From NCBI GenBank assembly GCA_035938215.1, contig DASZHC010000004.1, forward strand, positions 1-24,861: a stretch of DNA of 24,861 bases, written 5' to 3'. The stretch comes from DASZHC01 sp035938215 (GTDB lineage: Bacteria > Verrucomicrobiota > Verrucomicrobiia > Chthoniobacterales > JAFAMB01). The notes below the pieces were generated by a model. It was not told the origin of the DNA, searched no databases, and was given only the letters and a program-made list of their open reading frames with translations. Position numbers and translations under genes: made by a program. Below are positions 1-7,521 of this stretch, one piece after another (the first letter of the stretch is position 1; each line of letters begins with the position of its first letter).

Positions 1-495
1 CGGAGGGCTGACCCAAAGACTAATATCGAGCGGTTGACGGATCGCGAGCCACTTAGGGGTTATCTCCCCAAGAACAATATGCAGATAGGTGATGATGCCG
101 AAGCCGATGGCAAATGAGGCTCCGTGAACAAGAGCACCGGAATTGATACCGGCATGTGCCACCAGCGGCTGAATCAACCTTGCCAGGTAAGGTTCACCGA
201 TCCATCCCAGAGCAAGACTGGACAGCGTGATCCCAAGTTGCGTGGCTGATAGGTACGCATCCAGATGGGTCGTCACATGACGCGCCAGCGTAACATTTTT
301 GTTTTCTTCTTCGAGCGCATCGAGCTGGCTGGATCGGACCTTTACCAGGGCAAACTCAGAAGCAACAAAAAAGCCGTTCAAAAAGACGAGCAGCAGAATG
401 GAAATGAGATTGAATAGGATTGAGCTTGGAGCTCCAAACTCGGCGCCAACCTCAGCGACCGGGATCGCAAGCGAAAAGTCAATGGCACTGATCAT
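1..495 (-). CDS. CNNM/HlyC-CorC family membrane protein (DUF21 domain), partial
   Basis: N-terminal 165 residues of a gene that leaves the window at position 1. Translating the minus strand from the ATG at 495 gives a short lead, then a membrane segment at about residues 25-47 containing NGFFVASEFALVKVR, the hallmark start of the DUF21/CNNM domain. This is followed by LDAYLSATQLGITLSSLALG and, near the cut, LHIVLGEITPKWLA, all typical of the family. Members usually continue with two CBS domains and a CorC_HlyC domain, which would lie outside the window. They are inner-membrane proteins linked to divalent cation (Mg2+/Co2+) transport or efflux; older annotations call them hemolysins. An in-frame stop lies about 11 codons upstream of the ATG, and no other ATG is present in between. 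The family is secure; the transported ion is not known from sequence. Confidence 0.85.
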   Translation of the reverse strand, partial: MISAIDFSLAIPVAEVGAEFGAPSSILFNLISILLLVFLNGFFVASEFALVKVRSSQLDALEEENKNVTLARHVTTHLDAYLSATQLGITLSSLALGWIGEPYLARLIQPLVAHAGINSGALVHGASFAIGFGIITYLHIVLGEITPKWLAIRQPLDISLWVSPP

Positions 496-562
496 CGATT
501 CAAATGCTCCGGGAAGCGATCCACAAATTCAAAACACTCCCGAAGTGTAATCAACTAGCGAG

Positions 563-599
563 GCCGCGCCTCAGACCAGCGAGATTCAAGGGTACTAAG
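563..599 (+). repeat. partial copy of dispersed repeat B
   Basis: The stretch between the CNNM gene and rpsN contains cctcagaccagcgagat followed by aagggtactaaggtcgcc. This matches the left half of the longer repeat at 7445-7520 and 9219-9294. It is short and imperfect, so it is probably a decayed copy. Nothing else is recognisable in the 164-bp gap. Confidence 0.45.
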
Positions 600-659
600 G
601 TCGCCGAATTCTTTCGCCCGGGCAAATGAGATAAGCGCGCCGCTACGAGGACAGACCGT

Positions 660-929
660 CTACCAGCTCGATTTCGTGACACCGGGAATCAGACCTTGGG
701 AGGCAAGTTCACGAAATGCAATTCTGGATAATCGAAATCGGCGGATGAAACCGCGTCGGCGGCCGCTCTGCTGACATCGGTTAACAAGGCGAGTCGGACT
801 GGCATCCCGCGGAAGCTGCGCAAGACCTTGGTAGTCGCCTTTCGCCTTAAGCTCGGCGCGAAGCGCGGCGTACTTATCCACCGTCTTCTGCTTGCGTTTA
901 TTCCTTTCAATCCAAGACCTCTTTGCCAT
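660..929 (-). CDS. rpsN: 30S ribosomal protein S14
   Basis: 89-residue basic protein beginning MAKRSWIERNKRKQKTVDKY and ending SQGLIPGVTKSSW. It carries the family core NRCQQSGRRRGFIRRFRLSR and the usual RIAFRELA segment. The length and the lack of CxxC pairs identify the long, zinc-independent S14 form. S14 binds 16S rRNA in the head of the small subunit. The gene stands alone here and is not in an S10/spc-type ribosomal operon; the PHP-glycosyltransferase gene lies 58 bp upstream on the same strand. The ATG at 929 fits the family N-terminus exactly. Confidence 0.97.
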   Translation of the reverse strand: MAKRSWIERNKRKQKTVDKYAALRAELKAKGDYQGLAQLPRDASPTRLVNRCQQSGRRRGFIRRFRLSRIAFRELASQGLIPGVTKSSW

Positions 930-987
930 AGGGAAGCCGGGATTCTAGCTGACGAACGCCGGATTTCAACGAATTTTTATAAACCTT

Positions 988-3390
988 TCAAAGCGTTTCA
1001 TTCCAAAACTGCCGGAACGCATTGCCCCAATTCCGATCCTGAACGCGCTTTCTCGCCTCTTGTCCCATCGTTTTTCGCAGTTCGGTATCCTTTACCAAAA
1101 CTCGGAGCGCCCGTGCAAAATCGCCAATATCCAGCGCTCGCGTAACAAACCCATTAAAACCGTTTTCTACGAGTTCACAGGGTCCACCTCGATTCGAAAC
1201 TACGCAGGGAATTCCGGCAGCTTGCGCTTCGAGCACCACGTTTCCAAATGTGTCTGTGGTGCTCGGGAACGCGAAGATGTCACTCGATGCATAGGCCATT
1301 GCCAACTCCGAGCCCCGCAAATATCCCGTGTAACACGCATGCGGCACCAATTGCCGAAGCTCGCGCAGATACGGCCCGTCACCCACAATCAGCAGACGAA
1401 CGTGAAGTCCTTCTCCCCGCAGCTTTTCGCATGCAGCCACAGCCACATCGATATTTTTTTCCTTCGAGACACGGCCGACATAGAGCACGCCTAGTTCATT
1501 CGGCTTCTTTCCGTATTTTTGCCAGAATTCCGGATCGCGGTTTGCCGGCGTAAAAAGCCCCGTCTCAAGCCCGCGCGGCAGAATTTTCAGTTTGTCCGGC
1601 CGAATCCCGCGCTCGATCCAACGTTGCCGGTAATCCTCTGAATTCACGTAGACAAGGTCCAGCTGGGAGTAGAACCAATGCATGAAATTCCAGGCCAGCG
1701 TTTCCATGTAGTAATCCTGGGTCAGAACGCGGACATATTGCGGGAAGTCGGTGTGATAAATCCCTACCGTTTTCAAATCCAGCATCTTCGCCGCCAGCAG
1801 TGCCGTAAGCCCCACGGGCCCCGGGGTGCTGATGATCAGCTCTGTAAAGCGCTCCCGCTGAATGTATTCGAGCATGTGCAGGACGGGTGGAAAACTTAGC
1901 TTTTGGAGTTCATACTCGGGCAATTCGAATTCGCCAATCGGGTTGAAATTTCTGATGGGTATTTCGGCGATGCTGATCTGCTGCCGCGACGTTACAACAA
2001 TAAGATCCGCTCCAGAGTGCAATGCGGCCGCCGTCATCTTCCGAATCGTAGTCGCGACGCCGTTGACATCCTCAAGGGTATCGGTAAACCAGGCGCGCTT
2101 TGTATTCTGGAGCACGTCGGGAAGAAAACTCACCGTTGCAGCGCAAATGTCTGTGAGACGGGTACGCGACGGCGCCTGGCTGTGAAATCCGTAAAAATAA
2201 GGTCCAAGCAGGAAGGCCATCGGCACGAGGGGGCTTAACGCCTGAACCGCTTCTATGACGCCTCCCGCGGTGATCTGCTGGACGAACCTCTGGAAAAAGC
2301 GGAAAGCCAATTGATTGAAAACCAGAGCCACCATTAGAAAGGCGCGACGCTCCGGCTCATTGATCCCCTCGGTCTCTTTCGCAATCTGCGCCTGAACTTC
2401 CGCGCTGCCAAAATACGTGGCCAGTTCCGGCCAGATGGAGAGATTGGCCGGTTTGACCAGATCAAAAATTTTCCCCGAAAGAATCCCGCTGGAAAGCAAG
2501 GCGAGTTTTTCGCCAAGCGAAAAATTGGTTGGATTTTTACCCTCCATGAAACGTGAAAAGATAATCTCGAGAAACTCGAGATTCGGGCTGACCGCGGCCG
2601 AAAACTTGTCTTTTGCAAATTGATACGCCGTGTTGTAGAGGCCGTGCGAGATGACCAGAGGCGTTCCTCCTTGCCCTCGCGGCACGCAATCACCCTTCTC
2701 TATGAACTGAAAGAACTCGGCAACGGTTCTGCAGGAAGGCGCCTCTGTGTAAGCGGAAGCTGGGAAGATCCCGGCGTGATCGTCCGAACCTGCAGTAAGG
2801 ATTTTGCGCCATGGTTCAGGATGGGTTGGTCCGAAGCCTTGACGATCTGCGAATCTCAAAATGATCTCCGCCGTCAGTGATCGCAGAATGAATCGTGCCG
2901 TATCGCTCAAGAGCGCGTCCCGCAGCCCGTTGATGCCCTCGAAATGTTTGAACAAGAGGACGAGTTTTTGGACATGATCAGCCGTCAGGTGGCGATTCTT
3001 GTCGTAGAGAGGATGTGCGACAGCATGGCTAATGCCGCTCCGTGCCAGATAACGTTGCAACTCGAAGATGTTTTTTCTGAGCTCCTGAACCTCAGCGTGT
3101 TGCGATTCGGTCAAATTCCATAGGAGCAAATGAATGTTGACATGGTCATCAGGGAATTGCGCTGTAACCTCCTCACTGAGAAACGTATCAGGAAACTCCG
3201 CGATTTCGCTGCAACCATCGATCCGGTTGTGGTCGGTAAACGTGACAAAAGTCATCCCCTTCTCTTTTAGCCGCTTATACAACTGCTTAGGGTCGGAATA
3301 ACTGTCGGGAAATTCGAATCGGCGAAAAATCCACTCAGCGGAATGATCGCTGAATTTAGAGTGAATATGGAGGTCGACTTTCGCGGCCAT
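988..3390 (-). CDS. PHP-domain / GT4 glycosyltransferase fusion protein
   Basis: 800-residue two-domain protein. The N-terminal part is a PHP metallohydrolase-like domain: VDLHIHSKFSDH (His8, His10), TFTDHNRIDG (Asp53, His54), AVAHPLYDKN and AGSDDHAGIF, so the metal-binding signature looks complete. From about residue 425 a GT4-type (group 1) glycosyltransferase starts with FTDTLEDVNGVATTIRKM and ends with the nucleotide-sugar binding half (LYVGRVSKEKNIDVAV, PSTTDTFGNVVLEAQAAG, VSNRGGPCELVENG). The middle 200 residues are not recognised. GT4 enzymes of this subtype usually transfer hexoses to lipids or glycans at the cytoplasmic side of the membrane. What the PHP domain does is open: phosphatase, phosphoesterase or a trimming activity are possible. 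The start ATG at 3390 precedes the HxH motif directly, so it is well supported. Confidence 0.88.
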   Translation of the reverse strand: MAAKVDLHIHSKFSDHSAEWIFRRFEFPDSYSDPKQLYKRLKEKGMTFVTFTDHNRIDGCSEIAEFPDTFLSEEVTAQFPDDHVNIHLLLWNLTESQHAEVQELRKNIFELQRYLARSGISHAVAHPLYDKNRHLTADHVQKLVLLFKHFEGINGLRDALLSDTARFILRSLTAEIILRFADRQGFGPTHPEPWRKILTAGSDDHAGIFPASAYTEAPSCRTVAEFFQFIEKGDCVPRGQGGTPLVISHGLYNTAYQFAKDKFSAAVSPNLEFLEIIFSRFMEGKNPTNFSLGEKLALLSSGILSGKIFDLVKPANLSIWPELATYFGSAEVQAQIAKETEGINEPERRAFLMVALVFNQLAFRFFQRFVQQITAGGVIEAVQALSPLVPMAFLLGPYFYGFHSQAPSRTRLTDICAATVSFLPDVLQNTKRAWFTDTLEDVNGVATTIRKMTAAALHSGADLIVVTSRQQISIAEIPIRNFNPIGEFELPEYELQKLSFPPVLHMLEYIQRERFTELIISTPGPVGLTALLAAKMLDLKTVGIYHTDFPQYVRVLTQDYYMETLAWNFMHWFYSQLDLVYVNSEDYRQRWIERGIRPDKLKILPRGLETGLFTPANRDPEFWQKYGKKPNELGVLYVGRVSKEKNIDVAVAACEKLRGEGLHVRLLIVGDGPYLRELRQLVPHACYTGYLRGSELAMAYASSDIFAFPSTTDTFGNVVLEAQAAGIPCVVSNRGGPCELVENGFNGFVTRALDIGDFARALRVLVKDTELRKTMGQEARKRVQDRNWGNAFRQFWNETL

Positions 3391-3477
3391 ACGCTAGAAA
3401 AACAAAGCTATCACAAACCGAAGCAGAAAGAACTCACGCTGTTCGGTTCAATTCAAATCCCAATGTCCGTTTTTCAT

Positions 3478-3564
3478 GGGAGGGACGGCCTCCGTGCCGT
3501 CCGACTTATCATTTCTGGCCCATAACAAGGAGAAAAATGGGACGGCACGGAGGCCGTCCCTCCC
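3478..3564 (+). repeat. family A double-palindrome repeat, copy A1 (REPIN-like)
   Basis: Two arms of about 25 bp face each other: gggagggacggcctccgtg at the left (3478-3502) and its reverse complement at 3539-3564. Each arm is itself a dyad (ggacggc...gccgtcc), and gagaaaaatggg leads into the second arm. The layout (two inverted palindromes, 87 bp) is that of a REPIN. Three more copies are at 6081, 13384 and 19396. Flanking sequence (cgtttttcatgg on the left) is shared between copies, so the mobile unit may be about 110 bp. The rest of the 3391-3641 gap shows nothing else. Confidence 0.85.
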
Positions 3565-3641
3565 GCAAAAATCGGATGTTCCTGGACGGTTTCCTTGATC
3601 GTCGTGGCTGCCAAGACGGCGGAGAGTCGAATCGTAGGCAC

Positions 3642-4526
3642 TCACACGCACAAGCGCTCTACGAGGCGCTCATAAGAGATACATTCTCTCGCCCGGCCAG
3701 CGGACCCGATAATCTCGCGAATCTGTCGCCAGACCGGCGTGTGCTGCACATCTGCAGGATGAATGGAAACTCGAAGTACGGGCGCACCACTCTTTGCAAT
3801 CGCAAGGGCTCTGTTCCAATAAAGACTCGCGACGACGCGCCACGCCGCGCGCGTGCTCCAGACCAGCGAACGCGATTTGACCTCGCTTACCCCGCACCGT
3901 TCACAAACCGTCGGAAGAAGCCCACGCTCTGTTTGCCTCCCTTTTAAATCTAATTCTCTCCAGAGCCGCTCCCTGAGCGGCTCGATAGCACGAAAATCCG
4001 ACGGGCGCTTTGGCTCGTGGGATTTTCGTGCTAAGGGCTTAAAAATTCGTATGCAGCCAATCCGCGTCGTGTAGACAAAGCCAAGCCTTCGCACCGCTTG
4101 CTCGGCGGCTTCGCCCAGAAGCCACGCCGGCGCCACAAAACCAGTCACCTTCCGCGGCAAGAACGCCAGGTCCGCCAAGCCTTCGCAAAGAGACTTTTTC
4201 GCCAGATCAAAGGAGAGGTCCAAGAACTCGCCCTCTCCAGCGGTGTAGATTTCAGTGGTTATTTTCGAGAACCAGGGATCCGCTCTTCGTTTTTGCCTCT
4301 GATGGAAATATCCATGGAGCACCGGTTCATGGCCGGCCTCAACCTCCCGCGTCAGCCACCGCTGAAACGAACAGCTTTCAGCAACTGGAGCGCGCCCGTG
4401 GTGATTCGGAATAATCAGAAGCGAGACCTGGTGAACTCCCAATTCGCTCAAATCTAAAAGTATTCTTTCACAGAACGATTGCGTCAGCGGCGAGACGTCA
4501 TGCAGAGAGACGACCAGACTTTTCAT
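3642..4526 (-). CDS. DUF2334 polysaccharide deacetylase family protein
   Basis: 294 residues from the ATG at 4526. The N-terminus MKSLVVSLHDVSPLTQ carries the HDVSP metal-site motif; VLHGYFHQR, FVAPAWLLGE and VSIHPADVQH follow, as in DUF2334 members of the NodB-like deacetylase superfamily. Such proteins remove acyl or acetyl groups from surface polysaccharides or related amino sugars; the substrate here is unknown. An upstream in-frame ATG at 4610 would add 28 residues, but it lies inside the preceding gene, so the internal start with a 29-bp overlap of the Lnt-like gene is preferred. Residues about 165-188 are encoded by two adjacent palindromes (3963-4033), and about 50 residues around them appear extra compared with what I remember of the family. 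This may be an in-frame insertion. Confidence 0.8.
   Translation of the reverse strand: MKSLVVSLHDVSPLTQSFCERILLDLSELGVHQVSLLIIPNHHGRAPVAESCSFQRWLTREVEAGHEPVLHGYFHQRQKRRADPWFSKITTEIYTAGEGEFLDLSFDLAKKSLCEGLADLAFLPRKVTGFVAPAWLLGEAAEQAVRRLGFVYTTRIGCIRIFKPLARKSHEPKRPSDFRAIEPLRERLWRELDLKGRQTERGLLPTVCERCGVSEVKSRSLVWSTRAAWRVVASLYWNRALAIAKSGAPVLRVSIHPADVQHTPVWRQIREIIGSAGRARECISYERLVERLCV
3963..4033 (+). repeat. tandem palindromes inside the deacetylase coding sequence
   Basis: Two hairpins lie next to each other within an open reading frame. The first is gagccgct/agcggctc with a 5-nt loop (3963-3983). The second is tagcacgaaaatcc paired with ggattttcgtgcta, a perfect 14-bp stem around a 20-nt loop (3986-4033). 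The frame stays open across both, adding a polar peptide with KSHEPKRPSDF. Perfect stems of this length are not expected in coding DNA and suggest an inserted repeat. Confidence 0.7.
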
Positions 4527-5994
4527 AGTGCCTGCGAAGCCTTTCGGAAAGAGCGATAAAGATGCCAAGAACGCCGCAGGCGATTGCAAACCAATCGCCG
4601 TAGCGACCATAGGGCGTGAGCTCGTTTGCAGGGGGAATCTCTACCCGTCCAATCAAGACATCAGGCTCCGGCGTGGCTCGAGAGTCCCCAACAGATCTCC
4701 CAGAGCCGGACATGATGACGGACACATCTCTGACGGTCGCCAGAATTAGCGGTCGTCCCAACGAAACGGTCCACAACCTGAGATTCGCAAGAAGCTGCTC
4801 GAGTCCGGCACCGGGCACAAGCGAGGGATCCACAAGACCTATTAGCACCTGCGCCTGCCCCTTGATCGCACTTTTGACCAGCAATGGGTCGCCGGCTTCC
4901 CAATTCAAAAGCGGAACCCAGCCGACGTTATCGAACTCGAACGAATTCAATGTCCTACTGGCCGTTGCGATACCGGGCTGAAAGAAATCGCGGCGTGCGG
5001 GCATGACAAGGATATTCTTAACTGTCCCGGGCAATATAATGGACGCGCCATTAAGCACCCCGCTTTCGGCGTTTGTGAGACCAGTCACCAACGCGGCAGT
5101 CTTTCCAATGGATACATCACCCGCTGTCGCATAATCGCCACGCTCGAACCGGACCCAGCGCCAGACGAATAGATCAATTCCTTTCTCGTTGGCGACTTTG
5201 CTGAGCTCGAAAAGACGGCTGAACTGGGTGCCAGATGGGCAAATCAATGCGACGTTTTTCGTGTCATTTCCGGATCGCCTTTGGAGAGACCAGAAGCCGC
5301 CAAGAGCCGAAAGGAAGATAATCCCGAGAGTGCTGGTGACATCAAATCGATCCGCCCAGGTCATACGGCTTGGTTCAACGACCAGCCGCCGAACGGTGGT
5401 AAGCACAATGACGTTCGCAAATACCGCCATGAACGTCAGACCACTTGCACCAGTGATTTTCACTACCTGAAACAACGGAAGATTTGATTGCAAAACCGTG
5501 CCCACCGCATTCCACCCCGGCAACAGGACTCCCCTCGCCCATTCCAAAACCGTCCATCCAGCCGCAACCACGAGAGCCGCGCGAAGATGAGCCATCGATT
5601 TGTTCCACCCTTCGGAATTGGAACCGTATCCTGGCAGGATCGGTGAGAGCTTCTTTTTGTCCGATTTTGCAGGCAACTGGACCAACAGTCCTGCGAAAAG
5701 GCCCCAGACTCCTCCGGCCAAAGCGAGGCTTACGGTGTTCGTCACCCAATCGGCCACGCGAGCATTGGGTAGCAGCCATGAAAACAGAAAGCCGGCAAAA
5801 GTACCCCCAAAAACCGTGCCGCGAAGCAGGGAAAGCAACCAGTGGCGGGAAAAAAGAAGCAGCGCGGAAAGGACCGGAATAAATCCAATCCAGATTAACC
5901 AGCTTTGGTTCCAGGGAGGAAAAGCTACCGCCACGACAAATCCGCTTAGGGCGCTCAGGAGAATCGTTGCTAAATGGAGAAGAAAAATTTTCAT
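4498..5994 (-). CDS. apolipoprotein N-acyltransferase (Lnt)-like protein, catalytic residues missing
   Basis: 498 residues from the ATG at 5994, which has GGGAG about 9 nt upstream. An earlier start at 6153 would run through repeat A2 and is unlikely. Several membrane helices (roughly 1-240) include FPPWNQSWLIWIGFIPVL, WTVLEWARG and a match to the family's start-of-nitrilase region. A nitrilase-like domain follows, then the closing ELTPYGRYGDWF, which matches the Lnt LTPYARTGNWP motif. Lnt adds the third acyl chain to lipoproteins in the periplasm. The usual WPE motif reads WRW here (278-280), so the catalytic Glu is replaced. The usual ICYE reads LLNWE (N364), so the nucleophilic Cys is replaced. 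Lys326 may be kept. I infer a catalytically dead or re-purposed Lnt homologue. It sits just downstream of an Lnb-type gene and overlaps the deacetylase gene. Confidence 0.78.
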   Translation of the reverse strand: MKIFLLHLATILLSALSGFVVAVAFPPWNQSWLIWIGFIPVLSALLLFSRHWLLSLLRGTVFGGTFAGFLFSWLLPNARVADWVTNTVSLALAGGVWGLFAGLLVQLPAKSDKKKLSPILPGYGSNSEGWNKSMAHLRAALVVAAGWTVLEWARGVLLPGWNAVGTVLQSNLPLFQVVKITGASGLTFMAVFANVIVLTTVRRLVVEPSRMTWADRFDVTSTLGIIFLSALGGFWSLQRRSGNDTKNVALICPSGTQFSRLFELSKVANEKGIDLFVWRWVRFERGDYATAGDVSIGKTAALVTGLTNAESGVLNGASIILPGTVKNILVMPARRDFFQPGIATASRTLNSFEFDNVGWVPLLNWEAGDPLLVKSAIKGQAQVLIGLVDPSLVPGAGLEQLLANLRLWTVSLGRPLILATVRDVSVIMSGSGRSVGDSRATPEPDVLIGRVEIPPANELTPYGRYGDWFAIACGVLGIFIALSERLRRHYEKSGRLSA

Positions 5995-6080
5995 TGGCGC
6001 CGCTCCCAACGCGGTCTCGCTACCTATACATCTCGCCGGTAGAGAGGCTCGAGGCATTTTCGCCGATGTTCGTTTTTCAT

Positions 6081-6167
6081 GGAGGGACGGCCTCTGAGCC
6101 GTCCGACTAATCAGTTTCCGACTGCCGTAACAAAGAGAAAAATGGGACGGCACGGAGGCCGTCCCTC
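6081..6167 (+). repeat. family A double-palindrome repeat, copy A2
   Basis: Arms at 6081-6104 (ggagggacggcctctgagcc) and 6144-6167 (gggacggcacggaggccgtc) in the same orientation and spacing as A1. It is preceded by gatgttcgtttttcat and has gagaaaaatggg before the right arm. It fills the 212-bp gap between the Lnb-like and Lnt-like genes and could affect read-through or mRNA stability between them. Confidence 0.85.
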
Positions 6168-6206
6168 ACTAAAATCAACGAATTCCTCGTCGGGCGAGTC
6201 GCCCCC

Positions 6207-7421
6207 TCAATCAATCTCTTCCGCCACCATTCCTGGAGAGGTCAATTCAAGGACAGAGCGCCATACAAGTAAAGCGACGAGCGGGTACACTGCGGGATGG
6301 AATTCCTGGGGAAGCAAAAATGAGAGCCCGACGAATCCGGACCCCTCAACGGCGGCAAACCAAAAATACCAGCGAACAAGCGGCGGCCTCCTCGCGCTGA
6401 GAAAAAGCCAAATCCCGGCCAAAAGGTGCGTAGGGATTAACCATGCGAGGTTGTAATTCAGCTGAAGGACGGTGAGCCGACTCCAAACAGAAAGCCCAAG
6501 TAAAAACAGACCGGTCGCACCAAAGACGGTGAATATGACCGCCGTAGGCCAGCTCGCATGTCCCCGCTTTCGCAAAAGCCACCAAAAGAACCAGCCCAGA
6601 CCGCCACCCACAAAAACAAAGAACGGAGATAGCCAGATGGGAGTCTGCGGCAGGGTTCCTGGCGGAAAAATTTCTCTCTTCTCGGTAGTCAATTTTACCC
6701 GTCCATTTTCCGCGTTCTCTATCGCCCGCTCGAGGTCCACCGGCAAGAAACAAGCCTCTCGCGGATCAGCGATCCGATCCACATTTGCACCAAGCAGAAG
6801 CGAAAGTCCGAATCCGGTCCACGGAATTCTGGCAAAATAAGGATCGAGCATCTGGCGAAAGGTCAAGTGTCCGGCATTTTTTTCAACGATCCGGGTCCTG
6901 ATAATGCGCTCAAGAACGTCTCGCGGGCGCGTGGAGCAATTATCCAAAATAAAATCGTAACGATAGAAGCGATTTTCAGGCAGTAGATTATACTCGAGGG
7001 CTTCGAACAGTTGCTGCTTCTGATCCTGCGAGAGGCTCAGAATAACTTCCGTCACGCCTTGGCCATGCGCTCCAACCAGGGGAATCTCTTCTTGGGCAAG
7101 GGTAACGCTGAGTTGGTACAATAGATCGCCGTGCGCGAACTTCAGATAGAAATTCGGAATCTCAAAATCGAAAGTCCCGTAGTTGTAAAGCCTGTCCATC
7201 TCCAGGGAATCGTCCTGTATTCTTATCGCGCTATGGCCAAATGCCTGGTAAAGCTCTTCGCCGGGCGTGTAGGTAACCAAGGAAGCCGTCGCGCTGTTCG
7301 AAAGCCGGGGAAGCTCAGCTGCTAGCAGGGTCTTCTGGTTTGAAGCATTTTGAGCGGCAACCGGTAAAGAAAGAGCAAGCAGGTAAATCCAAAAGTAGAC
7401 TGCCCTCAAAATGTCCGTCAC
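6207..7421 (-). CDS. Lnb-type (DUF4105) lipoprotein N-acyltransferase candidate
   Basis: 404 residues if started at the GTG at 7421, which gives a clean signal peptide (LRAVYFWIYLLALSLPVAAQ). A longer frame from the GTG at 7529 adds 36 residues, but these are encoded by dispersed repeat B, so the shorter form is preferred. The periplasmic domain carries AFGHSAIRI (His63), YNYGTFDFEIPNFYLKF and DNCSTRPRDVLE (Cys162), the conserved His and Cys of DUF4105. Four or five membrane helices follow at the C-terminus. From established knowledge, this domain plus membrane tail is the architecture of Lnb, the lipoprotein N-acyltransferase described in Bacteroides. The next gene downstream is an Lnt homologue without its catalytic residues, which strengthens the link to lipoprotein acylation. 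Substrate and activity are inferred. Confidence 0.75.
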   Translation of the reverse strand: MTDILRAVYFWIYLLALSLPVAAQNASNQKTLLAAELPRLSNSATASLVTYTPGEELYQAFGHSAIRIQDDSLEMDRLYNYGTFDFEIPNFYLKFAHGDLLYQLSVTLAQEEIPLVGAHGQGVTEVILSLSQDQKQQLFEALEYNLLPENRFYRYDFILDNCSTRPRDVLERIIRTRIVEKNAGHLTFRQMLDPYFARIPWTGFGLSLLLGANVDRIADPREACFLPVDLERAIENAENGRVKLTTEKREIFPPGTLPQTPIWLSPFFVFVGGGLGWFFWWLLRKRGHASWPTAVIFTVFGATGLFLLGLSVWSRLTVLQLNYNLAWLIPTHLLAGIWLFLSARRPPLVRWYFWFAAVEGSGFVGLSFLLPQEFHPAVYPLVALLVWRSVLELTSPGMVAEEID

Positions 7422-7444
7422 GAGATTCGCGCCAATCGATAACT

Positions 7445-7520
7445 CAAAGCGGCGAGATGTAAGGGCATTAAGGTCGCGTCGGGAGCAGCGCCGGTTGGGC
7501 GAGGCGGCCTCGGTATCTCC
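7445..7520 (+). repeat. dispersed repeat B, copy 1
   Basis: About 75 bp aligned with 9219-9294: aagcggcgagatgtaaggg, then cattaaggtcgcgtcggg, then agcagcgccggttgggcgag. The two copies differ at roughly a dozen positions. This copy covers the end of the upstream membrane-protein gene region and the upstream part of the Lnb-type gene, which blurs the start call of the latter. No strong internal dyad was seen. Confidence 0.7.
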
Positions 7521-7521
7521 A

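Noticed and set aside
5995..6153. Longer N-terminus for the Lnt-like protein
   Set aside because: The added 53 residues are encoded mostly by repeat A2, and the internal ATG at 5994 has a good ribosome-binding site and starts the first helix.
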